Shown in pieces: positions 46,424-58,203 of a stretch of DNA of 64,000 nucleotides. The DNA comes from Plenodomus lindquistii (lineage: Eukaryota > Ascomycota > Dothideomycetes > Pleosporales > Leptosphaeriaceae): the NCBI GenBank assembly GCA_025504975.1, contig JANUWI010000010.1:248001-312000 (forward strand), in the 5' to 3' direction. The position numbers and the translations under genes are program-made. The notes under the pieces were generated by a model. The model was not told the origin of the DNA. It worked only from the letters and a program-made list of their open reading frames with translations, and ran no database searches. Each line of letters starts with the position of its first letter. Positions within the stretch are counted from its first letter, which is position 1.

Positions 46424-48609
46424 TTAACAACTCTTCATACCCTGAATCCACTCATTGACTTCAAACCCCACTCTCCTCAAATCTGCAACTGCAAACTTGC
46501 CTTCCTTTTCCTTGAACACAGTCAGACACCTGACTGCGTCATCCATGTCGGGCTTCGCTCCCGCAAAGCCGTCTTTCGCATCATACGTCTTGACATACAA
46601 CGTGAGATCCGGACCCACCGTACCACGCCACAGCGTCGCCATCCACTGCCAGTGATCTGTCGCACTATATGCGTCTTGGATGGGTATACGTGATGCAAAG
46701 GCAACAGAGGCGGCCAATTGAAACGTCGGTAGTATGATGACTGGCTTAAGACTTGAAGTCACATTAGATGCGGGTGAGGCAGGTGGTGTAGCTGAGTCCT
46801 TGCGCTCGGTAGAAAACTCCTCGACGACAGAGTCTTTGGCGGGAGATTCTGCAGCGATTCCAGGCGAGAGTCTAGATGTAGTCTCAGATGTGATGTATCG
46901 GATCATTTCTTGACTCTTGCCATGCCACTCCTTGATGAGGTCAAGGTAGTCCTCGAAAGATACATCTTTGCCGTCTTCGGGGACCTGGGGAGGCTCCGCG
47001 ATGCGGGGGGCGTACTCTTCTTGACGCACAAGGTAGTCATGCAACCATTTGGACAGTTCATCAATAGCGGCTGGATCGTCACCTTCAATGGCAATGATCG
47101 CACCTCGACTCTGCTCGGTAGTTGCCAAATTGAGCGCCCTGTAGGGAGGATTGATGCGTCCAAGCAGCTTAATTTTGTTTGGGTACGGGAACGCGTTTAA
47201 GACCTCCTCTACAGTCCTTGGACTACACTCTGGTGGCGGTGGTGGGCCTATCTCAATCATCGATGGCCTGCGCCCGTCCCGAGGCGTGCGCGGAGGTGGC
47301 ATGGTCGCGCTGTTTGGAGGTGAATACCGCACTTGTATGGGTGGAAGTGAGTCACGACGGTTCGCATACTGTGGGTAGTAAGGCCCCTCTGGTCGGCGAC
47401 CATTAGTTGACGGTGGTGGCCCGTAGTCAAACCGACGCTTCTTATTAGGCGTGAGGGGACTGTGCATTACACCGTCTTCGCGCATTGCTCCAGATACTTG
47501 AATGTTACTGAGATGGGATGGGACGTGACTCAGGCGCCGAACAGGTGAGTCAAGGGTGAGATTGGTCATCATAGGGAGGTAGCGTGTAGTTGGAGTTAGC
47601 CCCTCGGATACGTTGGGAAGCGGCAACGTAGGCGTGCCAGCTGAGTCGAGGAACGGACTGGTAGGCGTCTTGATACTGCGCCCTCCACACCTTGGGCAGC
47701 GGTATTTGTCGACGGTTGTATGCTGACCAGATGGATTCAACGGCGATGAACCGGGTTTGCCGAGTCGACGAGGCTGATAGCGATAATCAGGGTACTGCTC
47801 GTGATGTCGGGCCTTTTCTTCCTGCAACTTAAATGAGCCAGACCGCAAGGGAGTATCTATTGACTTGGCTCACCTGTGCCAGGTCTTGCCAAACCTTTTT
47901 ATGCTCTTCACTCAACGCTTTCCACTGCTCGCCGATGATCTTGGAGATGTCAGGGTTGTTAAGGCCAGGATTGTGGGCAATGATAGTTTGCTGGTGATGC
48001 TGCCGGTAAAGGATAAATGCTGTCAAAGAGTCAGTGGTCGGTTAACATTTCCGTGGACAAAGAGTCATGTCCTTTGTTCCCGTTCCTTCATTCCGTATCG
48101 TACAGCCCAATAGTGGTTTACGGAAGCGACACAAAGAAGTGAAGTTACTTACCATTCCTCGGACGGGGTATCTTGGGCTCGGGCAAGCAAAGACAAACGT
48201 GATTTGAAAAATCTGAAGATCCTGTGGAAGTAGCACTCTGGGGAGGTTTATCGTCAGCAGGACTGGGTGCCTCGTCGATTTCGTCCCCGTTCACTGTCTC
48301 CTCTAGCGATGCAAGTCTCTTCTTCGTTGTCCGCGGCGATGTCACGACAGGCGAGGACGGTAGCTCCTCTTTCTTGGTACGCTCTATCGGGCTTGACGTG
48401 GGCGCCGTGCGGGATTCTTGAATCCTGCTACTCTTGCGCAAGCTTCGAGAAGGCTTCGCATCATCAATGGGAGATGATGATGAACTGTCGCCAACTTGCA
48501 TGTTCGATTTGACGTATCGTCTGGGCACGTTGAAGAACGTCGCAATAGGAGCTGGAGGTGGATAGGGTGTTGACCGAATAATCGGTGGCAGCACTCGACT
48601 TGCTAGCAT
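46424..48609 (-). CDS. HMG-box transcription factor (MATA/Sox-type)
   Basis: Exons 48153-48609, 47874-48019 and 46424-47827 give 668 residues. The HMG box spans about residues 148-218: IPRPRNAFILYRQHHQ, then NPGLNNPDISKIIGEQWKAL and EEHKKVWQDLAQLQEEKARH, ending YPDYRYQPRR. This is the sequence-specific MATA-HMG type found in fungal Ste11/Rox1/mating-type relatives. The first intron (48020-48152) falls inside RPRN-A, and the second within the third helix. The N-terminus is Ser-rich and phosphorylatable; a Pro-rich middle contains RCPRCGGRS, a CX2C pair. The last 250 residues look folded (LPTFQLAASVAFASRIPI, KEGKFAVADLRRVGFEVNEW) but are unknown to me. Role in sexual development or hypoxia-type repression is only a family-based guess. 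Start ATG has context CCAAAATG. Confidence 0.88.
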
Positions 48610-49104
48610 TTTGGAAGTAACGACGAGCCAGCTGATCTAGGTAATGAGAGTCTTTGAGATCAGAGTTCATTGTTCCTTGAACGCGAAGGAAACAACGCCG
48701 GACGAGCCTCCGAGCATTCTCAGCTCCTTTGAGGGTATTATGCAGGCCCCTCTTGAACGCAATGGCGTCTAAGAGGGTTTACATCGGTCCAATGATCTGA
48801 TTGTTCTAGGTGACTGCGCCCGAAGTTCGCTGGTGATTCTTTGTTCTTGCTCATCCCGAAACGGCCAAGACAACGCGCTGCACGCTCGCGAGACATTCCA
48901 ACGCTATGCGCCAGTCAAGTAAGGGGACCCACATTGCAGCGACCTTCCACAAATATCACCAGTTCATTCGGTCTCAGGAGCCGTTAAGCCATGGTGCACG
49001 CTGAGCAACAGTTGTCCTTTGTGTGTGGCGCAGTCTATAAGTGCGTCGCTGTCGCGTTGGTCGGACCTGGTAAGGTTTTAGATGATGACTTTCAGCACGG
49101 CCTT
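48610..49104. other. Intergenic region, HMG-box promoter
   Basis: About 500 bases of HMG-box gene promoter plus the 3' flank of the next minus-strand gene. Nothing else recognised. Confidence 0.5.
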
Positions 49105-50461
49105 TTAATATCCAGGAGGGAACCTCAATTCAAAGTCTGCACCCTCCAGCCCCTCGGATCCCTGTGTGTTGGTCGAGGCTTGCATCGCTTCAATGTTAAC
49201 CGTTTGGTTACCGCGTACAAGGTTGGCGGCCTGTACTCCGATTAGACGATGGACGATACCGCCGAGGCGGATGTTGTCCCTGGAATACGATTAATATGAG
49301 ACAATGTGTTTGTGTCGCAATATGCTTACCAAAACAGATGTTGAGATGGATCTTCGCACTTCTCAACAGCGGCTGTTTGCATGTCAGGCGCGCCATCCTT
49401 TTGTTTCGATGCCAGACAGGGCTGCTCAACGTATTCGAAGAGCGGCGCTTGTTTGCCTGTACCGGACGCATCCGAGATCTGTTTGGAAAACAGCTGTCCG
49501 ATTCTGATCTGATCCACAATCAGAGTGTTTGGATCTGGTACGATGGCCTGGCCCTTTGTCCATTGTGTCGCAGCATGAAGTAAGACAGTGTTCCAATACG
49601 ACCACAGGAAGACCATGAGGTGCTGAATCTCCGCGAATTGCTCTTGCGTAGCGTTCTTGGTGGACTGGAACCGTGGCAAAATGGTGACATCAATCACTGG
49701 GAGTGTAGGAATCGGCTTAGTTCTTGCGACATGCGGATTTTGCCCAGACTGGCCACTTACTGCGGGGAATGATGACTTTCAGGGGAAAGTCGACCTCTCC
49801 TGCGAGAATATCTAGATTCTGGAATAGCCTTTCGATGCTATCCTTGATTGCCAACATAGCGTATTGCTTCTCCAGCGAGGAGTACTCCATGAGCTCCCAG
49901 AGTCCGAAGAAGACGGTAAAGACAGTCCATTCGTTCTCGACTCTACGAAATCGTTCGGGAATGTGACGCCTACCTTTGTTGTAAGTCAAATATTGTCTCA
50001 CTTGTGTCTTGAAGTCGGTCGTTGTTCGAACGCCGTTGCTTTTGGCGCCCTTAGCTTGCTCATGAAGATCAGAGTCAATCAGAGAGCCATGCACTGTTGC
50101 TGCATCCGATGGGATTGAGCGCGCAAAGTTGTCGACAATATCGCATTGCAGCTGCGAGATATCAGACGCGCTCTACTGGGGGGTTGGTGGAAATGTTGTG
50201 TACCTCTTCGCAAAGCGTCTCCACCCACACTTCCCCGCGATAAGCGTCCCGTGGAGCCATGTCAGGTGATGGAGGTGGTGAGACGCGATAATTCCGGGTA
50301 TCAGACCAGTCGTTACCAAAGACAACGATACGATGAGTGTTTCCTTGCCACATTGCCTGCATCTTACTCTCAAGGTAGTCTGGTTGATGCACCCATGTGA
50401 AGTACAAGATCATCAAGATCGTTGCGATCGCACACATGTGTAGCCTTGAGACAAATCGCAT
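49105..50461 (-). CDS. Membrane-anchored SGNH/GDSL-like protein
   Basis: Exons 50204-50461, 49761-50151, 49330-49696 and 49105-49279 join in frame to 396 residues. The first 25 residues hold a single hydrophobic segment (MCAIATILMILYFTW), read as a signal anchor. IVVFGNDWSDTRNYR at about 45-59 sits where the block I GDS motif of SGNH hydrolases lies, and VFFGLWELMEYS occupies the place of the GxND block. Later conserved-looking stretches are LMVFLWSYWNTVLLHAATQW and PDPNTLIVDQIRIGQLFS. The usual catalytic Ser of GDS is replaced by the order G-N-D-W-S, so activity is uncertain. The fold is a moderate-confidence guess. Introns are 50-64 nt with standard ends. It is tandem with its neighbours, with no evidence of shared function. 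Confidence 0.72.
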
Positions 50462-51257
50462 CGTGCCGTAATGAAATTGTGTAGTGTATGGCGCGTCAAA
50501 GGGTGGGTTGACTGTCAAAAAGAATGTACAGGTATGTAATGAGACGGGGTCGTAGACATGTTCGAGGACAACGGGTCGGTCAGTCTTACTTCAGCCCAGC
50601 AATCAGAGAACGTGACGACGCCTTGTCTTGTCCGCTACCGCCCGGGAGTTTCGCTCCGGGAATCAAGGATCAGAGTTTGGCACCAGGTCTAAAGGTGGGT
50701 ATGTGTCGCGTGCGCAGTACCATATCAGAACGCTGACTGCATTGCTCAGGCGTCCACCGTCAGTGCAGTGATAGGTTGCTCTGCACGCGCCGTATTTTGC
50801 CTGCGCCTGCAGCCCTGGGCTGCACTGACGGGTAGATGACGAAACCGCTTGGCCCCTGTTCTGAAAAGCACATCCTCGGGCGTACTGTGTATGCGCATGC
50901 GATTTCAAAGACTCGCAGTCTACCAAAAGTGTACTCAGTAGTAGGGATGCAAATGTCTGACAAGCGCATCCCCTGAACGCGCGGAACGTTCGGCAAGGCT
51001 GCCCCACTTTTGCACAGCCACGATAGGAGGCTTACGTCGATGGCAATCTTAGCTTCACGACACTATTGCCCATAGGCGAAGACTTGTGAACCGAAGGGCA
51101 GAGTAAATTGGTCTGCGGAGGTGTTTGGAAAATTGGGAGAGCGTTGTAGCGCTACATATGTGTTCTGTTATGAAAGGCCAGATAGAGTGTGCTGAAATTC
51201 CGTTAGATACGGGCTGAAGAGAGCCTCACACCAATACTTCGGAGCCCAGATCCCATC
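50462..51257. other. Intergenic region, SGNH-like gene promoter
   Basis: Promoter of the SGNH-like gene and 3' flank of the Spo22 gene. No gene recognised. Confidence 0.5.
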
Positions 51258-54200
51258 TCAGGTCTTGTCAAACTTCAGTGTTGAGAACTTGCCCATCAGC
51301 AAATCTCTCAATGCACCCTCGTCCCCTAGCCATTGTGCAATCGTGAAGCTCTTTTCTGCCCACTCTTTGGCTTTGCTGTCGTTCTCTTGCACATAGTAGT
51401 CAACAGCGCGGTTGTAGGTGGTGGTAGCAAGCCATATGAGTTCGTCCTTTGGATAGTGATCGGATCCCTTTTAATCATTGTCAGCCCGTTCAAATCTAGA
51501 TGTAGCGGGCACTGGGCTTGAGGACGGCGGAGGGGTTATCAGAGCAGATGTGAAGGTCCCCCGGCGCAGAATCTGGGTGATTTATGAATGATCCATGCAA
51601 GGCAAGGAATAGTAATACTCACGCCCTGTCGTGTAGCAGCCATCTGAGTGACCTGCTGGATACACTTGGTACTGATAGTCTCGTCATGGTCGATTGAAAG
51701 GCTGAACAAGCAGCGAATCCATCTAGCCAGCTTCGTCATGTCGCTCTCCCGTTGGCGGCATGTCAAATTGATGATCTTTTGCAATACCGACAATAGTTCT
51801 GCATTGGTCGTTAGTGGCACATTTGCAGATCAAGCCCGGCCAAACTCACTGTTTCGGTGGCTTTGATCTAGATCCGCCTTCACCATGCACGAGTGAATAA
51901 CCAGGACCAGATCTGCCAACGTCTCGTAGCGATCTGGACTCTTGTACTTCCAGCACTGATCAAACAAATCGTCCAGGTCGTCCCATTTCTCCAGCTTCAA
52001 CACAGCTTCAAGCTCTAGCTTGACGATTTGAAAATGTTTTGAGATGATATCAGCTTGAGCGGAGCCTCCCAGTTTGTCAATTCCTTCGGCAGCTGCACGC
52101 CGGAAATCCTGACTGTGTTTACGGACCTCAGTGTAGTATTGATACTGTGCTCCTTAGTCGATGAGTTTAACGCAGTCATGGCGCAACTCACACACAACTC
52201 TGTGCTATCTTCTGCGCGTGCCATTGTGGTGTAGGTGCATGTAGCAAGGAACTTACAGAACACGAGTCGGAGACAACTATCACCTTCCCTGTCTGCCTTG
52301 TCCTGCTCGTTGAGAAGCTTGACGAACTGGGGCGGTCAGAAGGTTCTCTTCCCTGGCGCTTCAGAACTGACCTCCGTGCAAGTGCTCAATAACCTAACCA
52401 AGACTTGTGGAGCTATCTCCACACAATACTTGAGCGAAAGATTGTAGGCATTCTTCGAGAACCACTCCAATTCATCCGCGGTGAATAGCTGCTGGGCTGG
52501 CGTGCTGGGCCGTCTCCGTGATGCCTTGGCTTGGGAGCATGCTGATCCACGGTAAGGATGTAGCGTCAATTCTGGAGGTCCATCACTTACCTCCATCAAA
52601 CACAGTACATAGTTGGCTCACGACCCCAGGATCTAGTTTGCCATCTTTCAATAGTTCTGACTGAAGAAGTCTTGCGGTACACCTGCCTGTTCAGTACAGC
52701 AATAGAACGCTGATGAAGGCCTTACCTCAAGAGGGCAGGAAGATGAATTCCTGCGGGTGCACTGTAATCGTACTTTTCGAGGACCCTTTCCAGAGCGGTG
52801 ATAGCTTGGCGCTTGTCGCCGGCGCTCTGCGCTTCCATCACACAAGCGTAGAGAAGTGTTGCGTCCTTTGCAGAACTCTGACAGACATGAGCCAGGCATT
52901 GTGCAGCTATTGTCATTAGCTTTTGCACAGTATCAAATCGCTCCAGGCTCTGACCAAGTTCCGTGTCCCCGCTCTGAACTCCGACCTTGTACATGAGATA
53001 TCGAGTGACGGGTTCATCTTTTCCGGTTTCAGGCATTTCGGAATGAGTCGCTCGGGCAGCGAGCCAATCTTGTCGCAACGACGCACACTGTATGAGTTTC
53101 CTGCATCGTATGAGCCACATCCTACGCAAATGAGCTAATGCTACTGACCTTCCGATCTTTGCTTTGTTCTGTGCCCCGGCTTTCTCGAAAACTGGGTGAA
53201 GACATGTGCGGCACCAGGCTTCCGCCGTACTGTGCTGCTCTTGTCCGAAAGCATTCTCTACACGTTTCCAAAGAAGCTAGACCGACGTCAGCGTATTTAG
53301 CAAACAGAAGGCGAGAGTCACCCACAGTTTGTGCGGCATGAGTGGCCGGGGCCGATAATGATTCTTTTGCGTTTCGCATTACGCTATCAAGCATCTCTTG
53401 CACATGCTCAAGGGCGGCATCCATAGCGCTGTTGCTAGTGCTTATCCAGATGCGTGTGATCATTGCCTTCTCGATCCATGCCTGATTCTCTTCACGGAAG
53501 AGTCTGATGTTCAACAAGTCGTCAAGGGCCTTGCATGCTGTCACACCACTGCTCGATTTTAGTAAACGAAATCTGCTTCACGAAGTTCACTATACCTATG
53601 ATCCTTCAATTTATGAATGTGATGCATGAGGCTGTGGAATCTTTAGTGAAACTCAAACGAGACCTGATTCCATTGCGATGGTTTTGTTCTTCACGTACGT
53701 TTTGAAGTTGGCGTCGTTCAACACGATCGTTCGAATCATCCGTTGAAGCACTTGAACCCGTCAGTGTTTACATGTGACAAGCACCCGTTGCACACGGACC
53801 GTTGTAATATTCTGCTGTGTTCATAGTCTCTGCAGCGGATAGCAGTTCGATCTTCAGTAGCGATACAATCATCTTGTCGCCAAAATCCTGACAAAAATTA
53901 GTAAAAACTCTGCTCAAAGAGTGAAAGGTCATTGTACTTACCGTCTCCATCAGCTTCATCATACCCCATGCCTTGTCTTGTGCGTCCGGAGTCGTCATTC
54001 TCATGTAGGCCTGTACTGCTACTCTGTCAACTGTGTTTGTGAGAACAAGTGCAATGCTTACCGATGCTCTGCATCGTGCTCAGTCGTAGTTCACCGGTCT
54101 CTGGATTGAGGGATTCCACATGTCGTTCGCCTATAGTATCGTACGTGCGCTCCATCCATCGTACGGAAACTTCGTAGTTGCGCTTCGCCAGAGCATCCCT

Positions 54201-55016
54201 CCCAATCTCGTACATCAAATCTGCGAGGACCTCTGCAAGGTGGCAAGGCAAATCTGCCTTGAGTTGGTTGCATTTAGCAAACATATGCTCTGCTGTATCT
54301 AAACGATCCTGGCGCCACGCCTGGAAAATGTTTGTCAATAGCGGCTCGCGACATATGCATCGGGTACGACTTACTAGTGTCATGCGCACAGCGAAGTACT
54401 CGACTCGTAGACCATTCACAAGTGTAGCTTCTTCGGTCTCTTCGTGGTCATCTGTCCTGCTCAAGGCATCCTGGTACTCTGCGGCTCGCTCGAGGATCTT
54501 CGTAGCATCGCTGAGCTCATTGCCCTCAATGCATACCTTAGCCGCCTTGAGTGCTACCTTCATGAGGCGAACATAGCTCTTGCGTGCACGGTTCTTTGAG
54601 CCTGACCCACCCGCAGAATCGAGTAGTAGGAACGAAAAAGTTCGTAGGAGGCACAGCGCGCGATTCCGACACGCAATGTGCTCTCTGGGTCTACTATCAG
54701 GGCTCGGATCATCGCGTCGCAAACGTGTCGACAGGTTCCAAAGCTCAGTGCCTAACCTATCGAGTTCATCCTGCTTCGCATTGGCGGCGGACGATGCCGG
54801 CAGCGGCAGTCCACGAATCTGAGCCGTGAGTTCACTGATTGTCGATGAATCGATGTCGCGTTCGAGACGCTTGGTCAAGGTGGTGGCGAACGCTACAAGC
54901 AAAGGTGAGTATCCTGAGGCTATATGGGGCAGGCGCGTGGGGGACCACTCACTGAGCACCGATCTTAGCTTCTTTTCACGCTCTGCCTTCGCCGTCATCG
55001 ATTGACCCGGAGCCAT
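51258..55016 (-). CDS. SPO22: Meiotic ZMM protein Spo22/Zip4 (TPR-like)
   Basis: Spo22/Zip4 is a TPR-like scaffold of the ZMM group that promotes class I crossovers and synapsis (TEX11 in mammals). I resolve 15 exons: 54953-55016, 54375-54892, 54062-54320, 53942-54018, 53800-53887, 53664-53750, 53326-53537, 53149-53276, 52726-53100, 52591-52682, 52372-52541, 52192-52326, 51850-52144, 51623-51798 and 51258-51467. They total 961 residues in one frame. The SPO22 signature is LLWKRVENAFGQ, then AEAWCRTCLHPVFEKAGAQN and KIGRKLIQCASLRQDW. Helical repeats surround it (LKAAKVCIEGNELSDATKIL; ACVMEAQSAGDKRQAITALE). Most introns are 43-60 nt; those at 53538-53663 (126 nt) and 51468-51622 (155 nt) are longer and less sure. 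Introns 54893-54952 and 54321-54374 are stop-free multiples of three. Expression should be confined to meiosis. Confidence 0.88.
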
Positions 55017-55358
55017 AATGCGAACCTAGGCTACACTGCGTTGGAGAAAGAAAGCTGATGTGGAAGTTCCAGATGTTGTGTGGCTTGGTAGGGTCGCGAC
55101 TACCTTGCGCAAGCATGGCGTCCCGCGTCAGCTCACGCGCAGAATTGACAAGTAGGAAGGTGCGCGTAGCATGCAAGAACAGGTAATTTTGTATGTACAA
55201 ATATCAATGAGCAGCCTTGGAACGACGTTCAGAGCCAGCGAATAGCCCATCAAAGCCAGGAACCTATCCCCGCCATTGATATACTTGGTTGTGGATACCA
55301 CCTAAATCGGATGACGATACGAATAGACACACGTGCACCCACACAGTACACTCCAAGC
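55017..55358. other. Short intergenic region, SPO22 promoter
   Basis: Only about 340 bases separate the SPO22 start from the ERT1 stop codon, both on the minus strand. The SPO22 promoter and the ERT1 3' UTR must share them. No distinct element recognised. Confidence 0.45.
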
Positions 55359-57264
55359 TCACGAAGGAGGAAGCGAACCCGAGGTCGCTTCTGTGATGGG
55401 CAGGAAATTGCCTACAATTAGTGCTGGTCTGTTGGTGTCAGTAATCGTTGCCACCACAACTTTGCATTCACCTACATGTTCCACATATCACGCTTGACAG
55501 TGAATGAGAAGCAACATCGGATCTCTGGGTCTTTCGAATTCGGATCTGGGTTCTTCAATGAACAGCTCGTGAGGATAGCCTTTTGGGTGTGGTCAAATGC
55601 AATGGCGCCAAACTTCTCCCAGTAAGATACTAGTGAAGGCTCTGCAATGATCTCGTGCAAAGCGATATTACCCTGACTGTATCAGATGACAAAAACTGCA
55701 GCATCTGAAAGATACTCACATCTCTGAGTTTCGATATGGGAGCGTGGATGAGTCGCGCCATTTCCTTATTACCCCTGTAAATCTCACCGGTTCTTCGCCA
55801 GCAGCATGCCGGTATAGCCATGCTGGCAAAGACCCGATCATACTCCATCAAGCTCTTATCGAACCACATCTCGATGCGCACCAAATCCACGTCAGTCAGC
55901 TTCTGCATGCGCTCGCGGAACTTTGGGCGGAATCGGTCGAGCTGTCGCAGCACTCGGACACGTGAGATCTGTTGTAGGTTCTGTTCCATGTATTGGTTCA
56001 AGCGCGCGTATCCCTTTACGTAATTAAATGGCTTCAGCAGTCCAGCATCCATCTTCGCCTTCAGCAGCTTGTTCATGCGCTCTTCGGGGCTGTCGGAACT
56101 CGAACCAGCGGGATCAGCGGCCGTCATTAGATATCTTTCTCGTGCCTTGTCTATGGGCAAACGGCTCGGTTGACGTCTGTTCGTATTATCGGTAGTAGAT
56201 TGCGCAGGCGGCGGCAGCAATTGCGAGTTTCTGGGCCCGTTAGGGTTGAAGGCAGTATTATCGGTGAGCGATCCCATTGGGTTCATAAGAGAAGCATCTG
56301 AGAAAAGAGTGTGAAAGTCTCCACCTCCATAGAAGGCACCGTCATCCATAAGACTGTTATTGAGGAAGTCGTTGAGAAGATTGTACTCGTTACCAACCTC
56401 AGCGGTGTTGAACATATATGAAGGATGGAATTGGTGCATGTCCTGGAAATTATTTTGGGAAGGCGAAAACAGATCGTCGTAGTTCATCACTTTTACGACA
56501 TGTCAGTTACAAGCGCAGGTGAAGCTGAGCTCGAGTGTGACTCACAGGGCTGAGTAGCAGAGGCGAGAGAAGGTAGCTGTGGAGCAGACACGGAGTCAAC
56601 CTGGGTGACTGACGTTGTACTGCCAGCTCTGTTAGCATTCCGGGATGGAGGCGCTAGGTCGAGCCCTGTATCTGGCGCAGTCGTGTGCTGGCTGATGATT
56701 GTCGAGGGACCATCGTTGCCCACTGCCGCATTTTGTGTGCTGTCACTGTGTCCATTGGAACCCTCTGGCTCTGATTTAGACTTCTTCACGCTCTCTCTTG
56801 GCTCATCATGGCACAGGTGCCCGATATTACGCTTGATACAACGCGTACATGGTCGTTCCTATGTCGCAAGCATGATTAACGGTGACTTGCAGCCCGCGGA
56901 AGCTAGAAATACTTACGAGATCACAAGTCATATGCTATTCAATGTGAATCAGCCAAAGTCTCCAAACCCTTCGGTCAAAATTTGATGATGTTATATTGAG
57001 TGCTAGGGAGGCAGCTGCGGCTTACCGAACGTCTGCAGTAGATGCATGCTACAATGGGCCTCAGATTAGCAAAGACGCGCAGAATGTTAGGATGCACAGC
57101 AGCGTGACCTTACCATGGTTGACTTTTCGACGCTTCTTCGAGGTTTTCGATGACGCCTCTGGACTGGCTGCAGACGAAGCCTTGTGTTTCGAAGGCGTCT
57201 TGTTTCTGGTCGCATTGATGTCGGAGGCATCTTTGCTTGGTCTAGCATCTCTTGATTCGGTCAT
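55359..57264 (-). CDS. ERT1: Gluconeogenesis activator ERT1/AcuK (Zn2Cys6)
   Basis: AcuK/ERT1 activates gluconeogenic genes during growth on non-fermentable carbon, in Aspergillus together with AcuM. Exons 57114-57264, 57026-57048, 56917-56934, 56546-56858, 55720-56489, 55476-55672 and 55359-55428 give 513 residues. The zinc cluster is ACIYCRRSHMTCDLERPCTR then CIKRNIGHLC, with cysteines at 52, 55, 62, 68, 71 and 80 (CX2CX6CX5CX2CX8C). It is split by three introns, leaving micro-exons of 23 and 18 nt. The C-terminal PAS-like region is family-typical: WRRTGEIYRGNKEMARLI, SLVSYWEKFGAIAFDHTQKA and ALIVGNFLPI. The start at 57264 (MTESRDARPSKD) fits family length; the frame is open upstream but without an ATG. 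Identification is strong. Confidence 0.93.
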
Positions 57265-58203
57265 GTCGATTGCAGTAGCTCCATCAATCTGCGACCAGAT
57301 TCCGGCATTCAACGCCACAGAGTTGATAGGTCTCGAACTGGGTGCTTTTCTTGGATCTTCACGGGCCGGTGTGTGCTACAGCAGGCCCTAGCCATGCGCG
57401 GCAGCACCGAATGGAGCTGGATCAGCTTGAGGCGTTTTTCCAGCACGTGTTTCGGTTGTACACTCAGACGTGTGGTTGGGATGAGCGATTGGTGCAGGCT
57501 TGTCGCAGGAAGACGTAATCGCGGTGAATGTTCGAGCCTTGGAGGTCGCGTGGTCTAGTTACCGGCCCTCGGGAAGATGCCGGAACGGCCCCTTCAAATC
57601 AGCGGGGAACTTCAACCAGCCTTTCGCAGGCGGACGGTTTGACAGCTGCTTGAGCCGGCTTGCACGCATGCAACATGTGTCAATTCTTGTGATTGGCAAA
57701 CTAGAGGTGATTTGGACTTGGAAGCATATGCAATTCGCAGACGGCCCCACTTGTAAAGGTAGTCCCGCTGCGCCGAGCTGGAGCTGCACAGGATCAGCGG
57801 AGCCTATCACGTTCTAGCACGGCGACACTACATATCATGTCCTTCACGCGAAGGGCCTGCATGTGGATTTTCCGATGACCGCGCTGTCGGGATGTCAACG
57901 TCTAAATCAGGTGAAACAATACGTTTGTGCAATCTTCGCCTCTTTGCTAACATTGACTACGCCATCCAGTACTACTATGTGCATACTACAGGGTAGGCCT
58001 TCGTGACAGACTTTCGCCTTCTCCGTTCGCTGACCAGACCCCTCAGGGTATCAGAACCACTTTTTCACGCCCATACTCCATGCAGCACCGGGAGAGCCAG
58101 GCCCGATACGCCCAAGATGCCACGTGAACCTATGAGCAGGACAATTGTAACCCCAACGCCAATCGTATGCCGCAGAGCAATAATGTCGTGTCGCCGTAAT
58201 AAT
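57265..58203. other. Intergenic region, ERT1 promoter
   Basis: ERT1 promoter and 3' flank of the kinetochore gene. Open frames here show no family features. Confidence 0.5.
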
